A stretch of DNA of 64,000 bases from Zygnema cylindricum (Eukaryota; Streptophyta; Zygnematophyceae; Zygnematales; Zygnemataceae). Positions 55,721-64,000 of this stretch are shown here, piece after piece. The DNA is taken from contig JBBHKE010001462.1 in the NCBI GenBank assembly GCA_037447655.1, positions 232,035 through 296,034 on the forward strand, written 5' to 3'. The notes below the pieces were generated by a model that worked only from the letters and a program-made list of their open reading frames with translations, made no database searches and was not told the origin of the DNA. A program made the position numbers and the translations under genes. Position 1 is the first letter of the stretch; each line of letters starts with the position of its first letter.

Positions 55721-55935
55721 GCCTTGTTAGGGGTATTCACGATTAGACTAACCCCGGTGATACAGAATAGATCAAATCGTTTACGGGGGTGCTTGTTTGC
55801 GTGGGTGCATGTTTGCGTGAATTTGAAGACTTACAGTGTGATTTGATTATTAGATCTGGCGGTGGGCATTTGCACACTGACCCTGAGTAGGGTCTGGCAT
55901 CTTGTTGCATCCGGATAGGACGACTGTCTGTTTAC

Positions 55936-57842
55936 ATGCCAACGGACTGGAACAATTTACCATTTCCAACGGGTACCACTAAAAGCTCCAGTCTTTACCG
56001 TGGACCGCACCGGGATCTGATTCCCGCCCGCTCACCTCCTATCCTGTTTCTAGGTCATACTGGTCATACCACTCAGTCTCAGCTTACGGGTTCACCCGAC
56101 TCTAGATCTGGTATTGCCACTACATATAGATCTACATCATCTGTCTCCTCATCCTCTTCCCATAGCTGGGGGGAAGATTCGGACATAGACTCCCTTGATA
56201 TTCGGGATCTAAATTTACCACCTTCGCTTTTTCCTTTGAGCGGAAATATACACACTAACTCCGATTCCTATTTTGGGGATATGGCCTCGCCCATAGACAC
56301 CGGAGGAGGTAGAAATCAGTTTTGTTTTTCGGGTCTCAAGGACACTATGTCTTTGTCACATTTTCGAATGCTTTTTGATACCGAGATGCGCGATCTCGCA
56401 TTCCGGTATCAAGACCGTTATGATTTGCGGGTTGCTTTGTCGTTACTTGGGCGATACCTTAGGGGATCTGCCCTATCCCTATATACACGGAAATATGCGG
56501 CAATTTGTGCTATGACAGAAATGGCACCCGCATATTCTGGATCTTTAGCCATAACAGGCAGTCCAGAAATTCTTTTCCAAGCGGCAGTACCCGTAGTTTA
56601 TGACTCTGCAGGTAACGAAATTTCACCTAAAATACCTGAGGTCCCTCATCAGTTCGCCGTTGCGGCCCGGGCTGCAATTCCAGCCGGCCCGGCCATGCTG
56701 GTTCCTCTAAGGGATCCAGTATCATTTGTTTTCAGTTTATTACAAGAAGAGTACCGAATGCAAAATCCCGATCAGGTTAAAAACTAAGGAATTTCGAACG
56801 TCCCCCGGGCGAAACCGCTCCGGCATTGCGAGCACGTATGGAAACATTACGTGAAGCATTGCCAGATCTCATGTCACACGCAGAGGCAGTTCAAAAATTT
56901 GTGGGGCAATTTCCCACCCAATCTCGACGTTTCATTCAAAGCCATTTAACTGAGGCATATGGCCTCAAATTTACTTTCGAGCAGGCTGCAGAATACGCCG
57001 TACGGTATGAAATGCAGACCAGTTGGTGGGACGCTCACGAGGGACCTAAGTCTTCTCCCAATGCATACCTGAATCCTAATCCTAACCCACGCAACCCATG
57101 GCCTAATCCGAGACCTCGAAGGGCTCTGGCCATGGGAACATTACCAACCAACCCTAGTGTTCGTATATGTTTTCGATGTGGTAACACTGGCCACGACACA
57201 CGCAGCTCTCCGGATAAGACCGCCACGTGTACTCATTGTAATCAAACGGGTCATTATGTACATCGATGCCACATTAAAATTCCCGATTTCAGTTATCAAA
57301 ATCAAATCAAAAACGGCGGTATACTTGCTCGCTCGGCAAAATTGGTCACTCCACCCAAAGGGGTAGAGAAAGACAACCCTCTGAAAATCAGCAGGAGGGA
57401 CCGAGAGAAAGCCGAGATGCAGGCTACCCTCGCAGCCATGATGAAGGAGCAGTTTGCCGCGCTTATGGCGCAAGTCAAACCGAAATTAACTGGAATGGCT
57501 CGAACTGTGGTCCATATGCCCTCTTTCGCTGGGCGATCCCTTCGGGAGTCCACTGTTCAACAGCGGGCAGCTCAGTTTAAAGGGACTCCCGATCACAATC
57601 GCGGGTCAAAATCCATTAACACACGAATCCCATTATCATTTGCCAAAGAACCTCGCTCACCTATTCCACAAACGGCCTCAAGCATCACCGCTGAGGCATT
57701 AACTATTTTAGAGAGGAGTATACAAGACACATATAAGGTCAAAGAACGTCTGTCCATCCTGTCCACCATGCTTCCCGAGTTGGATAGCAACGAACAAACT
57801 ATAGATATAACTCCTTCAGCTGTTGCGTTACAAGCATTATAA
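55936..57842 (+). pseudogene. Retroelement Gag region with zinc knuckles
   Basis: Two overlapping frames, 55,936-56,787 and 56,790-57,842. The first is Ser/Gly-rich, then RMLFDTEMRDLAFRYQDRYD and LSLLGRYLRGSALSLY, capsid-like helices. The second holds helical Gag sequence (FPTQSRRFIQSHLTEAYG), a degenerate knuckle (C-X2-C-X4-H with the last Cys lost) and a complete one, C-X2-C-X4-H-X4-C (CTHCNQTGHYVHRC), then a basic Arg/Lys-rich region. The zinc knuckles would bind element RNA. Confidence 0.75.
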
Positions 57843-58340
57843 AACCATCGTAATGCTCTCTCTCTTCAAGCTATTACTCTTGAAGAGCGGTCTAGCCTCA
57901 CTCCTCACATCTGTTTTCTAGATAACAAATTGGGCGTTTTTACGGTTAATGGGTTTGCTCCGGCACTTTCTCTCATGGATACAGGCGCAAAGCCAATTAT
58001 CCTCGATTCTGATTTTGCCCTCAAAATAGGTCTTACAGCAGATAAGTTACAACACACTACCACACGTCTATTGACTTCTGCAGGTACCACAGAGCCAGTC
58101 CTCGGTATTACGATAGAACCAATCTATTTTTTCAGTTTCAGAGTCAGTCTGCGACCAATATCGCAGAAATTTATGCTCACGCCTTGGTCACCAAGTGTAG
58201 TGACTATGAATGCTTGGTCGGTCAAGACGTTATTTTTCGAGTTGGGGGGGGGGGTTGATATGTATGATCAGACATTTTCGTACAGACCGAACAACTTTCC
58301 GGAACGTAAAATTTGCTTACCCTTTATCTCGGCCCGATAA
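57843..58340 (+). pseudogene. Retropepsin-like protease domain, frame-broken
   Basis: LMDTGAKPIILDSDFALKIG carries the DTGA active-site motif followed by the usual beta hairpin. Further on, the coherent reading moves to another frame and returns at a poly-G run at 58,237-58,246, after which GVDMYDQTFSYRP follows. The stop at 57,840-57,842 separates it from Gag in the same frame. Confidence 0.7.
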
Positions 58341-58343
58341 CCC

Positions 58344-59720
58344 ATGCCTACTACGACTCATTCGGCGCTGATCTTGCCAGCCTATGTCGCAATTGGCATA
58401 GGTGCAGACATCCTTGAATCTCTAACCGCGGATGAAATCTCACCAGATCCCCCGTGTTTACCAGAATTATTTAGTACAGCGGGATTTATCATAAACTCTT
58501 CGGAGTTTGACCAGCTTTATAAGTTTACTATACCAATTCCTTTATCTAGTATTCCAGATCCACCCTCCATTACGATAGATCCTTCCGGATTCTTGCCCAT
58601 TAAATGGACACCGGTCAATTTACAACCTCACCAAAACGGTCTCGTCATCTTAGACCTTTTTGCACGAATAGGGCCTTCACTTCTCTCTTGCCTTCGGAAC
58701 GGTCTTCTGATAAAACATTACTATTCCGTAGATATTGACCCTTTGGCAAGACGCGCTCAGTTGCACCATTGTCAAGTCTTGCACGAACAGTATCCTCATC
58801 TCTTACCTCAGTCTTCTTTTCATGATATGCATTCGGCGTTGCCATAGGATATCCGGCTAATAGGAAATCATCATTTAATATAATTGGAACCAATTGATCT
58901 CCTCTTTGCCGGATGGGAATGTCAGGGCATGTCCAAGGCCGGGAAAGGTTTAGGTCTCGCAGATCCACGTACTAAGTTGTTTTTCGAGGTGGTGTGTCTT
59001 ATCCACTTCTTCCAAAAACTGGACCGTCCTTTTGGATACATCTTAGAGAACGTCGCAGCTTATAATGACCCTCAACCTACGGTCCTCGCAGATTATAAAC
59101 ACATTGAATCATTAATTGGACCACCACTGATCATTGATGCCGCACGCCACGGTTCGCTGGCCCACCGGGTTCATTCCAAGTGGACTAACATGGTGGACAT
59201 GGGTCGGCTCAGAGAAACTAACCTCGCTGTCCGTCCACCTAATCTTTCCATCTAGGACGCACTTCTTCCATTTCATAAGGTCCAAACCTGTATACAGACT
59301 GACTATCCTCCGGCATTTGGTCTTAACATCCCGGGCCAACCACTACGTGCACTGCCTACACTAGTTGCATATCCACACTCCCACGCATACTCGCATGATG
59401 GACCGGGCATGCTTCAGAATACTCATACAGGTAGCTTAGAGGAACCTACTGCCACAGAACGAGAACATCTTTTACATTTCATCTCAGGCACCACTGCTGC
59501 TCCGGGACTCACCGAGAGGCAACGTTGCACCTTACTTGGTCGTGTCATGGATCCCCAATCAATGTCATTTGTCTTAGGCATGGGGTTCGCAGCCGGTCGA
59601 TACGCACAAAACCATCCGTCTCAATCAGCAGGGGGGGGGCATACACCATTTAAACACACGACTTCCAAATCCTCACCTTCTCTTCGTGGTACAACTTTTC
59701 AGCTATCCTTACTTACCTGA
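58344..59720 (+). pseudogene. Retroelement-encoded C5-cytosine methyltransferase domain
   Basis: Motif I, LDLFARIGPSLLSCLRNGL (AdoMet binding), at about 58,650-58,710; DIDPLARR at 58,735; motif IV, AGWECQGMSKAGKGLGL, at 58,908-58,960, with the catalytic Cys in ECQ rather than the usual PCQ; motif VI ENV in GYILENVAAYN at 59,030-59,065; an RxR-region counterpart in ARHGSLAHRVHSKWTNM at 59,140-59,190; and a C-terminal part (EREHLLHFISGTTAAPG, LLGRVMDPQSMSF) like motifs IX-X. The ECQ motif is usual in the charophyte retrotransposon methyltransferases. Stops at 58,845, 58,881 and 59,253 break it. Confidence 0.8.
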
Positions 59721-59934
59721 TCTTGTTTTGTCTTTTATTTCCTTGCTAAGTCCATGTGTTCGGAATAATTTGTTTCTTTGAGCATATTCATTTATTATTT
59801 CTTACAGTATATATTCTTTGTCCTCCGATTGTGGTCACAAATACTGTACATATGTAATAGTCATTCATTTTCTGGTGTTTTTCGGCAACCCACGCGGGAT
59901 GTGATGCATGCCATTCACGGTTGTGCTGTCATGC

Positions 59935-60140
59935 ACGACATTGATCAAAGTAGCGATCCAAAAATATCACATGAAAAGCCTGTAACACAACTTACGATAC
60001 GACTATCGTCAGATTTGGACAATTGGACATTGTTGATCAAAGTAGCGACTTAAGACGATCACATGAAAAGTCCATAACCCAACTTACGATGAAGGCGCCG
60101 ACAAAAGACCTACAATAGAAACGCCTACATTTGAACTATG
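59935..60140. mobile_element. Element B fragment, duplicated
   Basis: TTGATCAAAGTAGCGA then ATCACATGAAAAG occurs twice (59,940 and 60,033), and the segment ends GGCGCCGACAAAAGACC, CGCCTACATTTGAACTATG, matching the B2 right end. Confidence 0.65.
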
Positions 60141-61024
60141 TTTCAAAATTTAAACCTGGCCGCAAACTTGACGTACGAATCATTAACTACCTCCGGTCGT
60201 ATAGATATTTCATTCTGACTTTCAGTTTGTAGATTTTTTTAAGATTTTCAAAATCTGGACTCTAACCTATGTGGCGCCAATCATAATTGAGGAAGGTTTG
60301 TTACTGGCCCGACCAAATGGAGCGGACTCTCAGTAAACGCTGTCAGTAGACTTGACCGTACATTTACAAAGATCGCCTAATGGAATGTTACCCTAATTAT
60401 CGCGTTGTAAAAGTTTTTTAATGGAGAAGTTTGCCTTTTTGTGAAATTGTCGACGTCATCCTTATTCGCGACACTTTCCACGTCACTAATTTTGGCACTG
60501 TGGACCACGACTTCCTATTATGTTTTTTTTTTCTTTTCTTCCTCGAGCTTGTCACCAAATTTCGCGCAAAGGTAACCACTTTTATTTTTTTCATAGCTCT
60601 TTTTTTCATAACAATGTTGTCACGATAAATGACAAAAAGAGGGAGAGGGGAGACGGAGTGGGAGAGGGAGAAGGAGAGGCGACGGCGTGTGGAGAGTTTT
60701 GCAAAATGACATTGGAGGTCAGTGACCCTTGTAGCTATTATCTGTACGTGCGGGTGACGACAAAAACAGAAAAATACGTTTACTTTCCCTCGTACTAAAC
60801 AGTCGAAATAGTGTGAAGCGCGATGAGCTAGCATGACGTGGCTGTGAATTGAAAAACCGAAGATGAGAATCTGAATTACACACTAAGTTTGATGATGACT
60901 TAAGCACACTCGGTCGGTCGATCGATTTGTTAACACATTCCTCGTACGGCAGAAGATTTTCTCGGTGTAACATTCAGTTTTTGTAAAAAACGACAGAATA
61001 ACAATTTTTTTTGCAAATGGCACA

Positions 61025-61241
61025 CACCGTGAATCGCTATTAGTGTTAATGTTTTTCTTGTCTCTTATAACATCTTTTATCCGTACACACTTGTCAGATT
61101 ATGGATCTGACGCTTGCGAATGAAATCCAAGATTTTTACCTTCCCATTAAGAGTCTCTATGTGAAAATCGGACAAGTTTGTACGGAGAAAAGATGTCCTA
61201 AGTGGTGAAATAAATATTAACCCTAATAGCGATAAATGGCG
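61025..61241. mobile_element. MITE, TIR family A (complete copy)
   Basis: Left CACCGTGAATCGCTATTAG, right CCCTAATAGCGATAAATGGCG, 217 bases, the same length as the copy at 1,601. The centre, ATGGATCTGACGCTTGCGA and TATGTGAAAATCGGACAAG, matches the other copies. Confidence 0.7.
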
Positions 61242-62585
61242 TACATATCCGCTATGGCAAGATTCACATAACGGCGTCGAGACGCGAAAGGAGAAAGAAT
61301 CGGGTAAAATCTTATCGCGATAATTTTGATATTCGATATTCAAATATCGATTGGTTAGAAGCCTCGATATGGTACGGAAAATCGTACGAAAAAGGTAGAA
61401 AAAACGTTTTGATTTTTTTTTGAGCTAGCGTCAGAGGTCGCAAACGGTTAACTGAAACTGTAACTGATCGTTAACGACCGCCCGCGTCGGATCCGAAACG
61501 GATTCAGGTGCCAAATTTGTGGGGCCGGGCAGATTCGGGTGGTTGATTCACATAAAACAAAAAAGAATCGGTTACGGTCAAGTAAGCGAAAAACGAAAAA
61601 AAAATGAAAGTTTTGTACTATCCATACTATCCAACACTATTGTACTTTGTACTCTTGGTATTGTGGAAGGTATAAGGGAAATGTACCATTTATTTTGTAC
61701 TTATTTGGGTATGGGTGGGTATTGGTAGTCACGAAAAATCGATTTTGGTTAACTATTGTTTTTGTAAACGCGTTTCGGGAAACGGTTAACAATTTTGGAG
61801 CATGACAAAACCCGGTCGGGCGTCGGGTACTCAAATTTTGAAAAAAAAAACAGTCGGTTTCGATTTTCTAAAATTTTGACTTTCGCAACCTCTAGCTCTC
61901 GGTACCCATTATTAGAAAATAGCTCCCACCTTATTGGAACTACACTTTAGTTTTGGTGCGCACTGAAAAGAGTTGTATCGGGTATCATTCCGTACATTTT
62001 CTGAAAAAAGCATGGCTCCGTGTTCACCACGATTCATTAGAAAAGTGCATGCGGCGAAAAGTGCATGCGCCGGATCAGTAGTGTTATCCAATCCAACCGT
62101 TCATTTCCGTGGTAGTTAGTATTGCACTAAAATATTTATGACCGCACTCAATTAAAGCGGACACGCAAAACTTACGGTGATACTGAATGTAAAAACACTA
62201 CAGTGCTTGTCACCAATCCAACCGTTTACTTCAATCGCACTAAATATGCACTAAATATTTTAGATGCGCACTAAATTACGAAAGTTGTAATACTTATCGC
62301 ACGAACACCACTGGTAACAACAAAACTAGGCAAAATTTACAGTTGTTTTGTATTTTTGTCAACAAGGAACCTAAAAAGAAAAAAAAATACGAAAAAATGT
62401 TAAAGAGTCATTCATTCAGTCATTGTACAAGTTTGTCATATTTCTTTCAACAAAAGAACGAAGATTTTTTCGATAATTTTTTGTATTTGACAAACTGTAG
62501 TGTTTTTTGTGTATTACAAACCAAAAACTCTTAGAAATAACTGAGTTTGAAGTTCCTTTTTTTTTGAAACGTTATTCACTTGAAT

Positions 62586-62752
62586 TCTTTGATATATCGC
62601 GGTGGGAAATATATCGAATTATCGGCCGATATTTCGCAAAAATATGGGGATATTCACCTTTTCGATATATCAAAGCGATATATCGATTATCGGGTACTCA
62701 AAATTCGGTACACATCAAATATCGGCATGGGGGCCCTTGATACCCAACACTA
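62586..62752. repeat. Dispersed CGATATATCG-rich repeat, copy 2
   Basis: Shares ATATCG palindromes (TTTCGATATATCAAAGCG, ATATCGATTATCGGGTAC) and the end GATACCCAACACTAC with the copy at 48,700-49,015. The next base pair is the start of a TIR element. Confidence 0.65.
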
Positions 62753-62943
62753 CACTGTGAATCGTTATTAGCCTTATGTTCGGCACCCCAAAATTTTGAC
62801 ATTGATACCTTAAATATAATAAATTACAATATTTAAGGACGTGGACCATAATCTGCCACGTCTCCTTGCACTAAATTAGAATGAATGACGCTAATTTTTT
62901 CTTTACACTAATAATTTCTATACGCTAATAACGATTCAAGGTG
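62753..62943. mobile_element. MITE, TIR family D
   Basis: CACTGTGAATCGTTATTAG at the left, CTAATAACGATTCAAGGTG at the right, TA on both sides, 191 bases. The interior (CCTTAAATATAATAAATTAC, ACACTAATAATTTC) matches the element at 349-924, not family A. Confidence 0.7.
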
Positions 62944-62952
62944 TAGCGGCTA

Positions 62953-63098
62953 CACTATGGGAATTCGTACCCAAATTGGTGCTGTATCCAAAATAGAGTT
63001 ATATGTTGGCGTCAAGCTATTGAACCCATAATAGAGTAGATAACACTATTTGTTTATTTACACTAGTAATTTCTCTACTCTAATAGCGATCCACGGTG
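62953..63098. mobile_element. MITE-like element, family D relative
   Basis: Begins TA-CACTATGGGAATTCG and ends CTCTAATAGCGATCCACGGTG. The right half (TTACACTAGTAATTTCTCTA) matches family D; the left end is diverged. Confidence 0.5.
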
Positions 63099-63134
63099 AA
63101 CTCTTCAGTACAGCACCCCCTGCCAAACCAGCTA

Positions 63135-63355
63135 CACCGTGTATCGCTATTAGTGCTCATAATGTTTTCGCCACTAAAAACATTTTTTTCTTTTCTTTTT
63201 GTACATTCTTTTCCGATTTTCAATTTGAGACCGTCACTCGGAAGCTAAGGATCTTAACTTTCAATCGCAGCCGTCAGATCTAGGAGCCGACATTGTACGG
63301 AGAAAAGATGTTAAAAAGAGACAAAAAAAATCAGCACTAGTAACAGTTCGCGGTG
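63135..63355. mobile_element. MITE, TIR family A (diverged copy)
   Basis: Left CACCGTGTATCGCTATTAG preceded by TA; right ACGGAGAAAAGATGTTAAAA and CACTAGTAACAGTTCGCGG. About 220 bases. Confidence 0.65.
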
Positions 63356-63812
63356 GTAGAATACACGGCGCGTCGAGCGCGCGCCAACAAACACCTCCAA
63401 ATAACTGACACCTGTGCAGGAACGAAATCTTTCAAACAACTTTCCAAACTGTAACTAGAATGTACAGGACCAAGATCGTCCGTACAAATAAATGTGTGTA
63501 GGACCGAATCCACAAAAGGAAAAACATCAACCGTACAGGACCAGGACCACCCGTACAAACAAACGTGTTTGAACGCGGCCGAACATCCATAATATTCGTC
63601 GGTTCGCATCGCCGAATGACCGTACGGCCGATTCCGCAATGTTACATAACAAAGTAGACGTTTACGAGCGTTTTGGGGACTTGCATTTCCTGTTTTTGCC
63701 GTCAATTCTAAAACAATTAGCAGTGTTGCATATCGAACCAGAATTGTGGATTCTCAATTCTCAATATTTAGCGAGGTCTTGATTTACGTCGAAATGGTAG
63801 CTAGATTTCATT

Positions 63813-64000
63813 AACCCTAATTCAGCAACCCCTAATTCAGCAACCCTAATCCAGCAACCCTAATCCAGCAACCCTAATTCAGCAACCCTAATTCAGCAAC
63901 CCTAATCCAGCAACCCTAATCCAGCAACCCTAAGCCAGAAACCCTAATCCAGCAACCCTAATCCAGCAACCCTAAGCCAGCAACCCTAATCCAGCAACCC
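63813..64000. repeat. 14-bp CCCTAA-containing minisatellite
   Basis: About thirteen tandem copies of CAACCCTAATCCAG, with T/C and A/G variants, running off the end of the window. Each unit contains CCCTAA, the core of the plant-type telomere repeat, spaced by an extra eight bases. Variants alternate in blocks (ATTCAG, ATCCAG, AGCCAG), as in satellites that grow by unequal exchange. Confidence 0.95.

Larger units (their letters stand above)
47787..55935. other. Intergenic mosaic of nested repeats
   Basis: No gene recognised. Open frames are short and mostly fall inside repeat elements. Contents: CGATATATCG-rich repeat (48,700-49,015), nested TIR elements (49,335-50,343), a family A MITE (51,031-51,246), a larger TIR element (51,757-52,397), an element fragment (52,398-52,700), then 53,150-55,930, which has the balanced composition of retroelement leader or LTR sequence but no LTR pair that I could identify. 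Confidence 0.6.
55936..59720 (+). pseudogene. Decayed Gypsy-like retroelement: Gag, protease, DNA methyltransferase
   Basis: From ATG 55,936 the sequence encodes a Gag-like region, then zinc knuckles, a retropepsin and a C5-cytosine methyltransferase domain. After a frame change near 56,785 the whole of 56,790-59,720 lies in one frame, interrupted by stops at 57,840, 58,338, 58,845, 58,881 and 59,253 and by a double frame change within the protease (about 58,130-58,250, ending in a G10 run). Reverse transcriptase, RNase H and integrase are absent, and no flanking LTRs were found, so the copy is truncated and dead. It is an algal mobile element. Gypsy-type elements with such a methyltransferase are known from charophytes. 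Confidence 0.8.
59721..64000. other. Repeat-rich region after the retroelement
   Basis: No gene recognised. It holds an element B fragment (59,935-60,140), family A/D MITEs (61,025-61,241; 62,753-62,943; 62,953-63,098; 63,135-63,355), a CGATATATCG-rich repeat and a CCCTAA minisatellite. Open frames at 60,418-60,834 are short and unassigned. From 61,380 to 62,580 I see AT-rich sequence without structure. Confidence 0.6.

Noticed and set aside
57840-57842. Programmed stop readthrough between Gag and protease
   Set aside because: Four further stops follow in the same frame and the protease is frame-broken, so simple decay explains it.
63813-64000. CRISPR array
   Set aside because: The unit is a 14-bp tandem repeat without unique spacers, in a eukaryotic sequence.
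63813-64000. True chromosome end
   Set aside because: The unit is not a plain telomere repeat, and the window edge is arbitrary, so no end can be claimed.

Overview
The window reads as nuclear DNA of a green-lineage eukaryote, most likely a streptophyte (charophyte-grade) alga with a large, repeat-rich genome; a Chara-like species is my best guess but is an inference. Reasons: genes are cut into many small GT-AG exons; one gene encodes a WRKY domain with the plant-type phase-2 intron inside it; one is a KIN-14A/B (KAC-type) kinesin with both the motor and the KAC-specific C-terminal region; one exon matches plant DEG9; and a broken Gypsy-like retroelement carries a cytosine methyltransferase domain, an arrangement known from charophyte retrotransposons. 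No bacterial operons, rRNA or CRISPR arrays are visible.

Layout: 1-5,450 is AT-rich intergenic DNA with small TIR elements. 5,456-6,720 is a 1.2-kb polypyrimidine tract. 6,724-13,778 (+) is a WRKY transcription factor gene of about five exons; its second intron holds a lone DEG9-like exon between two near-identical copies of WRKY exon 2. 13,779-17,610 is intergenic. 17,611-38,388 (-) is the KIN-14A/B kinesin gene, about 24 exons over 20.8 kb. 38,389-46,002 is intergenic, with a tRNA-derived SINE, a possible LTR end and GTAC-rich DNA. 46,003-47,786 (-) is a three-exon gene for a small secreted F5/8-type-C/fucolectin-like protein. 47,787-55,935 is a mosaic of nested TIR elements. 55,936-59,720 (+) is the decayed Gag-protease-methyltransferase retroelement. 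59,721-64,000 holds more TIR elements and ends in a 14-bp CCCTAA-containing minisatellite running off the window.

The strongest unusual signal is a repeated architecture in introns: short segments spanning an exon-intron junction (exon end plus splice site) have been copied in tandem several times into the neighbouring intron. I see it in at least four kinesin introns and in the lectin gene, and once as a single larger duplication in the WRKY gene. It looks like a local mode of intron growth and a source of decoy splice sites. Introns are also rich in long strand-asymmetric purine/pyrimidine tracts, which generate most of the long open frames; those frames are not genes.
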